From contig CM114271.1 in NCBI GenBank assembly GCA_050084515.1, positions 1,426,001-1,490,000 of the forward strand: 64,000 nucleotides of DNA, in the 5' to 3' direction. Position numbers and translations under genes: made by a program. Origin of the DNA: Blasia pusilla. Lineage: Eukaryota; Marchantiophyta; Marchantiopsida; Blasiales. A model generated the notes under the pieces. The model saw nothing but the letters and a program-made list of their open reading frames with translations. It was not told where the DNA came from and did no database searches. Positions 23,545 to 34,420 of the stretch are shown here, one piece after another (position 1 is the first letter of the stretch; each line of letters starts with the position of its first letter).

Positions 23545-24087
23545 AGGGATTTCAATAGTCTTGATGCTTGGGAAAGTGATGCACCAACCTTTGTTGAGTT
23601 TAGAGTGATTGGTGAGGACTTGGCTGAGGATGCAGATAACAATCCATCCATAGAGACATAAATATTGGGACATGAGGTAAGGCATGTATTCAGTTAAATT
23701 CTGCATGAGTGCACAGATGGAGTTCCTTGTCAAGTTGTGCCTACTGTGACATTTGAAGGCAGAATATACTCCAAGGCCACTTTGGTGAGTGATTGGGCCT
23801 GCAATCCTTTTATTTCTAAAGATAGGCTAACACGGATGTCACAGAAAACATATTACACTACAGGTAAGGTAAAAGAACCAAGTAATCTAGATTGCCCAAC
23901 TTGTTATGTTGACATTGGAAGTGATTTAGCTATTTTTTTTGAGTTTACTACACAAGTTGGACCTACTACTAGATCAAGTAAGTCAAAGAAGAGAAAACAA
24001 AAAGATTTGGATGAGAATAGAATAGACCCTACAAAAGAGTTTTGGTTAGGTCGTCTTTTGGACCGACCTGTCCCAAAAGATGGATAG

Positions 24088-24784
24088 ATATGCAGTGTTT
24101 GTCAGATATTATGCAATTGGTATCGGCGCACAGGTAAGAGCAACACCTTGTTCACATATGATGCATGTGATGGCCAATATATTGACATTGAAATGGTAAT
24201 TTCAAATGTGAAACCAAGTCTTACATCCAGGATATATGAATTGGATAACAGTGATTTACGAGCGATCAATGATTACATCCGCAGCGTGTCGTCTTCTGCC
24301 AAGTGATGTGCATGTTATAGTGTGAAGTCATTTTCTGAGTTTATGATAGGCTAGTTTTGGGAGGGGATAGATTAGGGGGATGAAGGCGTGGCCATATGAG
24401 CATCCTGCCCATACAGAGGTTCAATTCCTCTCCGTCATAGGTGTCAAAGTAATGGGGAAAGTGGAAGTTGCACTAAATATTGATTCAATGGAAACATGCA
24501 GATAATTCCACCACATATCATATATTTTGATAGCCTGAAAGCTTTTGATAGCCTATTATCAAGTGCAACAATACAAGACCGCCGCGCGAAGGGGTACTTA
24601 TCTTTACCCCTAAACAAATCAAGGACAAAATTTACTTAACAAAATATAGGGATCATAATTTTAAAAAAATTGCGATTTTAAAGTAAGTAAGGGGGAGGAA
24701 AAAAAAAATTCACTTATAAGTTAGGGGTTTCCGACCCCAAAACGTCGTAGATGATGTAGGAGGTATACATAGAGTGTCCCCCCC
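24088..24784. other. Spacer without a gene
   Basis: AT-rich sequence of no recognisable coding content. At about 24409-24432 there is a tRNA-like T arm (AGAGGTTCAATTCCTCT), discussed among the rejected items. Poly-A and poly-C runs lie close to the truncated end of Gypsy-A2. Confidence 0.4.
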
Positions 24785-25123
24785 CGAGCCTCGTGGCTCT
24801 GTGTAGGATCCGATCCCGCTCCCTAGCACTCACTGTGTTGGCTATGACGCCACGCCAGTGCACAAGAACTCCACAACCTCCACGTCGTCATGGATATCAC
24901 GACCACCTATCGCCTCCTCATTGACCTCCGGATCCAAAGATTAATCATCCAACCCCACCACTGGAGTCATCACCTGCGACTGACCTACCATAGTCAACCA
25001 ACAAAGATAGGCAGATGCATGCCAACCGGACACCATCTCCTCATCACTCTCTCCATGCCATCGAGCTCTTGTGTCGTCTCTCTAACTCGAACATTGGTTA
25101 CAACTCAACCTCCGCCACCTACT

Positions 25124-25450
25124 TCAGCCGACCTGGCCTATGAACCACCTCAAACTCATACTCATGTAGTAATAGAGCCCGCTTGGCAAGCTTTTCCGTA
25201 AGCTTTCGGACTCCATCAACCACCTTGACAGCTGATGATCAGTGATAAGGGTGAAAGGGTTGTCGATTAAATACACGTGAAATGTGCCATGGCCCACACT
25301 ATAGCCAAGCACTCTCCCTCGTAAGAACTGTACTTTGCCTCTGCAATGTTGTTTGATCGGCTTGCGTAAGCCACAACGAACTCCCTCTCCTTGTCATCCC
25401 TCTGAGTACGCACTACTCCTAGACCCAACATGCTCCAATCCGTATGTAAT
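25124..25450 (-). pseudogene. Gypsy-A2 RNase H remnant
   Basis: The minus strand reads the gypsy RNase H: SMLGLGVVRT, EFVVAYASRS, YEGECLA and LITDHQLSRWLMES, in broken frames. Beyond 25190 it runs into the linker to integrase and is cut off near 24785. Its conserved order matches the better-preserved copy A3. Confidence 0.7.
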
Positions 25451-25479
25451 TGGAATGGGCCACCCCTAACCGATCTCTA

Positions 25480-25976
25480 TCAAATGGGTGAGGATGTCAA
25501 CTTGTCCTTGAGCTCCTGAAATGCTCGCTCATTATCATCTCCCCACAACCAAACCTGATCAAGTCTCGTCAACAAGGTCAAAGACTTTGTGATCGCACTA
25601 AAACCCTTGACATACCATCGATAGAAGTTTTCCAGTCCAAGAAATGCTTGAACTCGACTCAGATTTGTAAGGTGTGGAATCTCCGCAATAGCCTCCACCT
25701 TTGTCTGTTGAACGCCTAACCCACTCGGGTATATGGTGTGTCCCAAGTACTCAATCTGCCTGAAAGAATTTGCACTTGCCTCCGCTCCATATCAGAATAC
25801 CTGTAGGGTCGACGAAAGATAGGCGTATCACTAGCCAACTCAATCAGTATCCCGTGACCCTTCAGCGTACCCAAGTCTCTCATACTGAAGGAAAAAAACC
25901 GACATGCCCTCTCAGAAATATATGAACTTGCCATCGTTCTACTCATGTCAACATGAGACCTATCACACGCTCCCAA
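25480..25976 (-). pseudogene. Gypsy-A2 reverse transcriptase remnant
   Basis: The N-terminal RT segment is present (FSMRDLGTLKGHG, then RRPYRYSDMERRQVQ, 25976-25770). The sequence then jumps directly to the RT thumb and connection region (GHTIYPSGLGVQQTKVEAIA, then FLGLENFYRWYVKGF, 25746-25480). The palm with the YxDD catalytic motif is missing. The join is at about 25765 and shifts the frame. Confidence 0.8.
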
Positions 25977-26269
25977 GTCTCCATCGTGACCTCACTCGGA
26001 GAGGACGCAACCTCCGGCTTTGGTTGCTATGTAGCAACCCTAGCCACCTCCGCAACATCCACTCCACTCTGACCTCCTACACGAGGCTCCCCATCCAAAA
26101 ATGAATATGTGCTGCTCTCGACGCCTTCGCACTCTCCGCTCGAAGGACGTCCCAAGAAGTCCATGGGTGCCTATCTCTCCTCGTCATGCCCCTAGCCAAT
26201 GCCTCTACATACCTTATAGGCAATGGTCCAACTCGTGGACGTGACAACATGGATAACACTCACATCCAT

Positions 26270-27240
26270 CTGTGCTCAGCCATACCTAGGCTGACTATCC
26301 ATGTGAGACAGTTGAGGTCCATCGCCTGCCCCAAAACCTGTCTGTGTGATGCCTCAGTCATACCTGGCACTGCCGTAGTACCCGTAAAGAACCCCATGGC
26401 GCGCTCATGCTCATTTGCTGTAGGCTTCTCCAATGCTCAGGTCACCTCATCCCAAATCATGCCTAGCCCTCCTTGACAAAAGGCATGGGATGCTAGGAAG
26501 CTCACCAACGTAGGTAAGGCTGCCCTCAACTCCCCCATCCTATTGGCCATCGCCAAGGGTGGTCTATCATCCCGCGTCACCACCAGAGATCGACGCTTTG
26601 AGCCCAAAATAGCATCCACAATGAGATGTGGTGCTCTCTGGACTCCATTGTATGCTCGACTCAGTACCTCTGATCGTATCAGGTTCGTCCACAACAGTCG
26701 TGGACGATGGGCGCGTGATCCAACTCTCGCTGCATCTAACAACATAGCAAGTCCCAACCAGGACCTCACTTGATGCACACTCGTCATCACACGTGCTCGA
26801 GTGTCTCCCAAAAATGGCACGTTCTCCAAAATGTACGCCGAAGAACATGTCGACTCTCCTGCAAGTGTCGTACTACTCGTAGCATCTCCCAAAACATGCT
26901 TGACCTCGGATTCTGCAATCCAAAGCCTCGGTTAGCTGATGAATGACCCTGACATGGCCATGCAGCAATCATCAAATGAATGGTGCCAACTCCATCTAGA
27001 TCTTGCGCCCCCACCAAAGAGATGTCGGCGGGTAGTGTATGCTAATATCTTTGTATTGCAGATACTGGAAATAACTCAGTATACCTCTGGACCAATCTTG
27101 CTACGTAACGTAATGATATTTGCCATGCAGTCTCATCTCTTTCCACATAAAGGTACTAATGCACCCGTATGCCCGCCTGCAATACCACTGCCAATCCTGT
27201 GCTAATCCCTCCAAAGAGATCTAATACCCTAACACCCTCC
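26270..27240 (-). pseudogene. DNMT3-like C5-cytosine methyltransferase domain inside Gypsy-A2
   Basis: This domain sits between protease and RT. Cytosine methyltransferase motifs appear in the canonical order. Motif I is VLDLFGGISTGL (27192-27227; SAM binding). Motif IV is WPCQGHSSANRGFG, with the catalytic Cys codon at 26952-26954. Motif VI is ILENVPFLGDTR (Glu codon 26824-26826). Motif VIII is LLDAARVGSRAHRPRLLW. Motif IX/X is ERAMGFFTGTT, then LGQAMDLN (about 26320-26400). The order and the HRPRLLWTNL element resemble DNMT3/DRM-type enzymes more than DNMT1/CMT. About 320 codons fits a bare catalytic domain. In-frame TAGs near 27147 and 27036, one frameshift between motifs IV and VI, and a TGA at 26437-26439 inactivate this copy. 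DNMTs in charophyte gypsy elements have been reported, which supports the assignment. Confidence 0.85.
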
Positions 27241-27607
27241 TCTGGACACTACCACACAACGGGTGTGGTATCCAGTGGGGTCAATGTCTCCACTCTAGGG
27301 GCCCAATCGCCACCTGACTCTCCTTGCTCCGGGATAAAAGCATGACTCCACGCCTGCCTAACGAGGTTGTCGGCACTCCTCTGTAGCTCTCGAGTTGAAT
27401 CCCACAATGGTGAAGAGGTCTCGCCAACATGGGAAGAGACACACGCCATGGCCTCTCTCTCCGTAGGACTATCCGCTACTAGAACATCCTCCGGATGTGC
27501 GTTCCCCTCCAACAACTCTCCCTGTGAAGGTTGCCAACGTGAAGGTTGCTAACACTACCTGTGAAGGTTGCCAACGTGGTCATAAACTCGTCTCGTGATC
27601 GACCTCC

Positions 27608-28362
27608 TCATCCTACTAATTGCATGGGTAATTGACTCATCCGGCCGTCACCTGACCGCCACCTTGGCAGATAAGCAACGGTCTCCTCCCATAAGTCAAG
27701 GATGAATCCTAGGGGATATAACACTATACTCCCTACCAACACATCATATGACCCAGCTGGTATCGTAATCGCACGTGTGCGTACCATAGCACTATCCATC
27801 GCATGCTCTAGCTGGACTCTAACAACTATCTCCTGTCGAGTCATATACTTTTTGGATGACATGCCCCCAATCGAGAGGTCTGTATCTGGAAGGGACAAGG
27901 CTCAATGTCGGGCTTCTCTAACCCCAACGCCAAACACGCCGGCTTCCCTAACATCAAGGGTTGTGCTCCCGAATCAAGAAGGACGCGCTGCAGGTGGTAT
28001 ACTGTCCCCGTCAGACTAACCAAGCGAAATACTCCAACTCGGTTATCTAGTAAAACTACTCCAGGTGTCACCACTGCTCGCTCTATGGCCGGTCGAGCTG
28101 GCATATCTACCAACTTCGCCGCCACCGCATGCCATGACTCTGTGGGGGACGTCTCAGGCACCCGCTCTGAGGGCAAGTTGACCACCTCCTCAACTACCTC
28201 TAAACAAGAAGAAATCACCTCTCCACGCTCACACAATGTGGGGGCCAGCCGGAACACCTCAGCTGGTCCAACTCCCAACGTGGCCAACTCTATGGCGGAA
28301 AATAGTGGAGTTTGGCTCACTTTGGTGGCCACCTCCAACACTATGGTTGACACTGACTCCAC
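27608..28362 (-). pseudogene. Gypsy-A2 retropepsin
   Basis: The ORF 28362-27841 carries LLDSGAQPLMLGK (Asp codon 27973-27975) and ACLALGL. The frame then shifts, and 27898-27608 continues with SSKKYMTRQEIVVRVQLEH and YDVLVGSIVLYPLGF. It is a retropepsin-type protease of about 250 residues including an N-terminal extension. In an active element it would release gag, methyltransferase, RT and integrase. Confidence 0.8.
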
Positions 28363-28395
28363 TCAAGCCGACATAGGAGTTGTCACTCCAACTCC

Positions 28396-30064
28396 TCATG
28401 ACGTCAACGAACCTGCCTGACGTGTAGGCATCGCTGCTCGTTGAGGCACCAGCGATGGCGGTGCCTCCAACAATGTGAATGATTGTGGAACCCTGGCCTG
28501 CCGCCCATGTGTCCCCTTCGCTTGGTCAATCTCAACTCCACCTCCGGATGGCTTAGTGTGTCTCGCAACACCCCGAGTCACCATTGCATCCACCTCAACC
28601 TGAGCTGCACTACACATAAAACCCATACTAGCGAGATCCTCACCCGGGTCAGGGTGAGAGGTAGAAGCTGGAGCCACACTAGTTGCTTGCGGCTCCGTGC
28701 CTTCCCTGAGCTGCATCATTGTCATGGCAGCAATCCTCTACTCCAACTGATCGATGCGTCAGAGAAGTGCCAGCTCTAGTGCTCCTGCTCCATCTCCTCT
28801 GGTTGGTGGTGGTCCTCTACCACCACGTCTAGGAATAACTCCCCAACCTCCTCCAGGACGACCACCCCTAGGCCCTCGGCCTACCTCTGGACGTGCCTCT
28901 TGACGAAGGTCAAAACATCTATCCCTAGTATGACCATATTTGTGGCAATAGTCACACTGGTACTGTGGTGGGGCCATCCTTTGTGGCTCCTGAGCAATTG
29001 GAGGCGCTCGTGGTCCTCTCCCATGCTGTGTGCAATCTCTCTGCCTATGGGCCCCTCCACACATCCAACAAGACAACATCGGTCCGTGATGGGCAACATA
29101 TGTAGGTACGGGTGGTTGCCTCATAGGCTCACAGTACCTACCTTGCTCTCTGGGCACAATGGCTTGCTCCCGTGGTACTGGAACTCCTTGTGGCACATGT
29201 GAGATCATCGTCGCTCGTGGACCCGTCGACTCTCTAGAAAGTCCAGCGGTCACTACTTGCTCCTCACTCATGTTGAGCTCAATACGCTCAGCACCGCATT
29301 TCGGACTCTCCTCCGTAGTTCTCGATCCAGAACCACGTACCAATACTGGACTGACTGCACCTCAATCACTCCATACATAGCAATGATCAGCCTCCTCATG
29401 CGCATGAATGCCTCTCTCAGACTCTCACCCGATCGTCATTGAAAATTCTGTAGACTCTTCATCTTGTCAGTACGTACACCCTGGTAGCTCTTCCCCAACT
29501 ATCGGAAGAACTCCACTGTGGGACTGAAGCTGGGTGGCCCTCTACCACCAGAGGTCTGTGCCACATGGCCAGTCTCACTGCCCTCCTCTCCATCTAGTCT
29601 CTAGGCTAATGATCTGGGTCTCTCTCCTTTCAAGATCCCATCATATACCTCGCGACCACTAGTGAACACATACTCTGGAGCCCAATACATCCTCCAGGCA
29701 TCAATCTCTATGGAATATAGTGATCGAAACTCCATGTATCATCCATCGGAGGACCCTCCAAGTGTTGGAACAACCCCTTCCACACCATGAAAGGTTTGAA
29801 CCGAGTCGGGGTCCGTATCTCCTAGAAGTCGCATCACGTGTCGTACTCCTGGATAAAATCATCTAAGTCAATGGTGCCCACTGCATCCGAGAAACAACGC
29901 ATGCCCCGATGGCCCATGTCGTCCACCTCCTGCCAAGTGATACTGCCTCCATCTGCGATCTCGTCACCAGACCCGGTGTCTTGTGATGACGATCCAACCA
30001 CGGGTGGATGTCGAGGTAGCTCCTCACTTGTTACCACTCTGTATCTCACTACACTCCATGTCAC
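28396..30064 (-). pseudogene. Gypsy-A2 gag with two zinc knuckles
   Basis: The N-terminal frame (30064-29834) carries DDMGHRGM and GTIDLDDFIQE, shared with copy A1. The ORF 29343-28759 (194 codons) carries zinc knuckle 1 (CWMCGGAHRQRDC, three residues between the second Cys and His) and the standard knuckle 2 (CDYCHKYGHTRDRC), followed by an Arg/Gly-rich segment. The last part (28725-28396) is a low-complexity linker to the protease. Frameshifts between the parts show decay. Confidence 0.8.
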
Positions 30065-30655
30065 ACCACTACTACTGCTAGCACTACCCCGTTCTTCTGA
30101 ACCGTGGAAGAACGTCGTGATAACAACTCTGTCTCACCCGCTCAAGCACTCACACTCACCGAGAGTCTCCCACACTCCTCACTACCTCACCTATGCTAAC
30201 ATCAATCCCATGATGACACGCCCAATCTCACGCACTCTCAACACTCAGGCTCACCATGAGCCTCCCACAAACTCACCTAACCTACCGACACTCTCGGATC
30301 ACATATGCGACCCCTACTTGGCAACCGTCGTATATCCACCAACATGCTACACATGAAAAGAGTTTACACTCGTCACCATCATTGCACCCACCTAGCATCA
30401 ACACTCTCAATCACATAAGATAAGTGTGAGAAAAGGGACTCAAACGGGTAACCTGATCACGCCCACCAACCTACTGTACCGTCAACATCCACTCCTCCAC
30501 ATGATATGAAAACCTCCGCAGCACAACACTCTCCTTGACCACCACGTCAAACCTCTCGTCAGCATCGGTGTGTATGCCTCCATCATAATCCCCGCAAACC
30601 CCAGCCATGCCCGAAATAGATCACATCCCGAATATCTCTCTGCCAGCCCCAGATG

Positions 30656-31425
30656 CATATCGTGCGCATACACATCGCTACACAACATACATCGCTATCA
30701 TCGAGCACACACGATCCCATGCTAACTCATGGCATCCCTACATAGAGGCAAGAAGTACCAAAATATCTCAAATCTCATTCTCTCTTTGTAAAGTAAGATC
30801 CAATCTCTCTCTACACCATCTCACACCGTAGCTCTCAAAGGTGTGCACTCTCTCTCATGGCAAACCAAACCCTCTCCAAGAGAGAAGTTTGGGTTACACT
30901 CACAAGGCAAGGGACCATAGCTCCGCCGCCTTATGCCAAGAGGTTCAACAAAGAGAGAATGAACTCTCTAGCTCTCTCTTGGAGATATACCCCCTTCCCT
31001 CTCCCAAGCACTCTCAACGGTAACCTATGCTTGCAGGTCATCTCCTTGGCTCTTGATCTGATGTAGTGGATCAAGGGCCACTTCCCAAAGTGGAAATTCA
31101 GCTATCCCTAATATGGGAACTTACCGGAAATAGTAAGTTTCTCTATATGGCTCCAAATGAGCCGAAACGAAGGGGAAACCTACTCTCTCAGGTTTCTCGA
31201 GGCCTCAATAGGTCATCCTTGACCTCCTAGGCCTGTCCTCCACTACTCGTGCAGACGCTTTGCTAGATCCCGCCGATCTATCCTAACAGTCGTGAAAACT
31301 GTCGTGCGCATACACATCGCTACACAACATACATCGTTGTCATCGAACACACACACAAACACACACGATCCCATGCTAACTCATGGCATCCATACGTAGA
31401 GGCAAGAAGTACCAAAATATCTCCA
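30656..31425 (-). repeat. Gypsy-A LTR shared by A3 (3' side) and A2 (5' side)
   Basis: The LTR starts (minus strand) with TGGAGATATTTTGG at 31425, right behind a purine tract. A second copy of this start, TGAGATATTTTGG, lies at 30770, 655 bp further on, and matches for about 115 bp (GTATGTTGTGTAGCGATGTG and so on) before the gag leader begins. A3 ends and A2 begins at this one LTR, as in tandem elements that share an LTR through recombination. The reiterated LTR start matches the arrangement at 13.8-14.6 kb. Confidence 0.6.
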
Positions 31426-31440
31426 ATCGCCCCCCTAGTT
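31426..31440 (-). other. Polypurine tract of Gypsy-A3
   Basis: On the minus strand AACTAGGGGGGCGAT directly precedes the LTR start TGGAG. The same tract, with AGGGGGGCGAT, precedes the LTR of Gypsy-A1 at 13808-13818. It would prime plus-strand DNA synthesis. Confidence 0.65.
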
Positions 31441-31612
31441 GGTGGTTAGGTCCCTCTAACTCTAGATAGCCATCTATCCCTACCTACCACGACATACATC
31501 TCTAGGATGCTAAGAGCAGAAAGGCCGGGTGCTCATGTGGCCCCATCGTTGATCGCCTTCATGTCTTCCATGTCATAAAAAAATCGGAATCGAAACCTAC
31601 CTAGTATCTCCT

Positions 31613-31945
31613 CTATGTACATGTGGGACACATCCATCGTCCCTGAGGAACCCTAGTGAGAGGTGGCGTCAGACATGCCATATGCCAACCTCTCGAACAT
31701 CCATCACAGACTAGCATCGTGGCCGTACCACGAGCAGAACCACACAGCATACAACGCAAGCCTGCAAAAACTACTGTTGAGCTTGGATCTACTGTTCCAT
31801 CAATGTTAGGAAGGTGACATGGCACACAATTACGCACATGGTCCTTCCACACTATACCATCGCGTCCCTCCAGCAAGAGAACACCACATGGCAAAATGTC
31901 ACACACTTTCAAGAGAGTGCGCCCTGCAGTCACATCCAACGTCAT
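31613..31945 (-). pseudogene. PHD finger at the C-terminus of Gypsy-A3 pol
   Basis: A complete C4HC3 PHD finger occupies 31619-31753: CMLCG, CDGCSRGWHMAC, then CPTC, with the usual hydrophobic and Trp positions (LTPPLTRVPQGRWMC). It ends the pol ORF two codons before the stop. Upstream in the same frame lies an integrase-tail segment (LLLEGRDGIVWKDHVRNC). PHD fingers read the methylation state of the histone H3 tail. Here it takes the place that a chromodomain has in chromoviruses, suggesting a role in target-site choice (inference). This segment itself has no stop or frameshift. Confidence 0.8.
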
Positions 31946-32217
31946 CGGTGCCTTCAGCTACAAGTAGACATAATCTCCCTGATGAAACCTCTGGATAGTT
32001 GGTTGATAACCACCACCCCAAATAGTCGCATACCTCAACGTATCCCGATGTTGCGCAATCGCCAAGTTCTCGAACGACATGGGCATCACTCTCCAAAACA
32101 ACTCAGCCCTCTGAGAACATCCTTGCATCCATACATCTGGGTCATCAAGGTCCAGCACCTCAACAGCATCTCGACGAATGGCCGTAGGTAAATCTGGCTC
32201 TCGGCCATAAAGTAGCA

Positions 32218-32899
32218 AGTACAGTGAAAAAGACGCTAAGGATTCCTGCCTGCTAGATCTTTATTCCATCGCCAACCACGGCAACTAGAGGTCCCAATCT
32301 CCTAGGTGACCTCTCTATAAGCCATACTTGCATAAACTCCTCTTCACCGTCTACACAACTCTCTCCGCTAATCCATCCGCCTCGGGATGATCTCGCGAAG
32401 TCGTGCGGTGTTCGATCATCAACTAATCACACAAGGTCTGGAACTCATCGCGTAACTCGGTACCCTGGTCTATCAACACCTCAGCCGATGCGCCATAATG
32501 ACTCAAAACTCTCTCAAGTAAGGCATAAGCTACTCCCTCACTCGCTTTGTCAAGCAATGCAACCAACTCGATCCACTTTGAGAAGTGCTCGACCATCACC
32601 AACACATAACGACTTTCACACTCTGTCAAAGGCAAAGGTCCTGCAAAATCCAAACTCCATCTTTACCCTAAGCCCATGATTGGTAATGGATGCAACTATG
32701 GAGTCGGAGCATTGAACGATGCTTGGACCTGATCGCACACCATGCACCTGGCAACAAATTTTTGAACGTCAGTCTGCATGCCTCGCCACCATACTAAATC
32801 TGGAGCAAGTTGTACGTCCGCATCACCCCAAATTGACCCAACTCCTCGTGGGCATGTTGCACTAGTCATGCTCTCTTCAAAGGATTTGGCACTACGCAT
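32218..32899 (-). pseudogene. Gypsy-A3 integrase
   Basis: The zinc-binding region is degraded but retains YWWRGMQTDVQKF-like residues and CMVC (about 32740-32780). The catalytic core shows MDFAGPLPL (first Asp), VLIDQGTEL (second Asp, about 32465) and, in a shifted frame, HPEADGLAERV (Glu, about 32370). The C-terminal part (32218-31958) includes LLYGREPDLPT. All three DDE residues are still present, but frameshifts inactivate the copy. Confidence 0.8.
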
Positions 32900-33492
32900 A
32901 CTCTACCATCCTCCCAAATCCTCAAAACATGTGTCCCCTCCCAACGGAACTGTCTGGCCCGCTGTAGCATCCGATCCCGCTCTCTAGCACCCATGGTGCT
33001 TGCAATGCTGCCAGTACGAAGGTACTCCAAGACTACTCCATCATCGTGAATATCTCGGCCACGTGTCGTCTCCTCACTGGCCTCGGGATCCAAGGACTCT
33101 CCACTAGACCTCGCCATCGAAGTCTCCACACTCTGGCTCTCCATAGCCAACATGCCTAAATAGGCTGACGCGTGCCAAGCTTCCCTGTAAATCTTGTCGG
33201 ACTCCATCAACCACTTCAATGGTTGATGATCAGTGATGATGGTAAAGGGGCTGCCGAATAAGTAACACTTGAAATGCACGACAACCCACACTACAGCCAA
33301 ACACTCACCCTCATATGAGTTGAACTTTGCCTCTGCAACATTGTTCGAGCGACTAGCGTAAGCCACCATGAACTCTCTACCCTCATCATCATGTTGGTTG
33401 AGCACCGCTCTAAGCCCCAACATGCTCCAATCTGTGTGCAAGTGGAAAGGACGCCCCTTGATCTGTCTCCTCAAGATGGACACGGACGTCAA
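32866..33492 (-). pseudogene. Gypsy-A3 RNase H and linker
   Basis: This 208-codon open frame is the longest intact piece of this copy. It begins with RQIKGRPFHLHTDWSMLGLR (first Asp of RNase H), then EFMVAYASRSNN, YEGECLAVVW and TIITDHQPLKWLMES. A linker of about 90 residues leads to the integrase zinc region. RNase H would degrade the RNA strand during reverse transcription. Confidence 0.85.
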
Positions 33493-33576
33493 CCTATTTA
33501 TGCTCGCTCCTACTCATCCCCCCAGTGCCACTTATGCTCAACCTTGGTCAGTAAGGTTACCGACTTCGCAATCGAA

Positions 33577-34420
33577 CTAAATCACTTGACGTACCACCGA
33601 TAGAAGTTTGCCAATCCCATGAATGCGAGAATATGGCTCACATGTGTAGGGCATGGAATGTGTGAGATAGCCTCTACCTTTGTCTGCTAAACACCAAGGC
33701 CCCCTGGGTATATCATATGACCCAAGTTCCCAATCTGGTCGTAGAAGAACTTGCACTTGCCTGGATGTAGCGTCAGCCCATGTAATTGCAATCGTCAAAA
33801 CACCTCCTCTAGATGTCGCTCATGCTTCTCAACCATGGCGCTAAAGACTATATATATAACACCTAGCAAAATCTAGACCAGCCAAGATCCCATCCATGAT
33901 CCTCTGAAACTCAGCCGGGGCGTTCTTAAACCCAAATGGTAAGAACCGCCACTGGTACAAACAATCCTTCCCGTGAGGATCGATGCCCCAAAATGCCGTC
34001 TTCTGCATGTCCTCCAATTAATCTAATAGGCAACTGATGGTATCCGGCTCGCAAATCCAATGAACTGAAGACCTTTTCCTGACCAATCGCATCAAAGATC
34101 TCCTCAGGGATGGGCATGGCATACTTATTGGACTTCGTCTCCCGATTGATAGGTCGGTAATCCCCACACATCCTTCTATCCGTCCAGTTGCCATGCACAT
34201 CCTCCTTGGCGGGCATGACAATGGCAGATGCATACTCCCCATATGACATCTCCACTAGTCCTGCTCTGACCAAGTCCTGTCTCCTACTCTGAATCAGAGT
34301 CCTCTCCATATCAGTGTACCTGTAGGATCATCGGAAGATCGACGTATCACTCGACAACTCAATGCGGATCCCCGGTCCCTTCAGCATACCCAAATCCTCC
34401 ATGCTAAACGCAAAGCAACT
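33577..34420 (-). pseudogene. Gypsy-A3 reverse transcriptase, catalytic Asp pair lost
   Basis: RT blocks are readable in order: FAFSMEDLGMLKGPG, a break, DLVRAGLVEMSYGEYASAIV, RRMCGDYRPINRETK, SSLDLRAGYHQLPI, then after a frameshift QWRFLPFGFKNAPAEFQR. Where the family has a Tyr-Ile-Asp-Asp active site, this copy reads CYIYSL (about 33850), so the catalytic pair is gone. The thumb region follows with more stops. Confidence 0.8.

Larger units (their letters stand above)
19672..24087 (+). pseudogene. Broken DDE transposase with BED-like finger
   Basis: This is a plus-strand, intron-containing, decayed transposase-like gene. Parts in order: a short N-terminal frame (19672-19986); a BED-like finger ORF (19974-20858); a Cys-x2-Cys segment and helical region (about 21090-21540); a core with FAEDETRIK (about 21740-21763), whose exon ends at a GTGAGTG donor (21774); an exon with IGFCGPKEAHQC (about 21995-22035); a segment near 22302 where a one-base loss disrupts an NDGDARRR-like motif; and a long ORF (22654-23544) with LLGSDCCEIFFSKVGG. 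Asp (EDET), Asp (DGD) and Glu (CEIFFS) are plausible catalytic residues. The order recalls P-element/THAP9-type transposases, but the family assignment is tentative. Confidence 0.55.
24785..30770 (-). mobile_element. Gypsy-A2: gag-PR-DNMT-RT-RNase H retroelement, truncated
   Basis: This minus-strand copy begins behind the LTR at 30.66-31.43 kb and reads through leader, gag, protease, a cytosine methyltransferase domain, RT and RNase H. It breaks off at about 24785, at a position matching the RNase H-integrase linker (about 32960) of copy A3. Integrase and 3' LTR are missing. The RT catalytic part is deleted near 25765. Stops and frameshifts are spread throughout. Confidence 0.8.

Noticed and set aside
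19672-24087. KDZ (Kyakuja/Dileera/Zisupton) transposase
   Set aside because: I considered it because of the length and organism type, but I found no typical cysteine-cluster domain, and the EDET and CEIFFS motifs fit other DDE groups better.
24380-24445. A tRNA gene suggested by a perfect T arm and a 7-bp acceptor-like stem with one mismatch
   Set aside because: Only about 28 bases lie between acceptor and T arm, too few for D and anticodon arms, and no anticodon stem can be drawn. At best it is a tRNA-derived relic.
30841-31066. Small plus-strand ORFs within the Gypsy-A LTR
   Set aside because: They lie antisense to the element in LTR sequence and have no similarity to known proteins that I can see.
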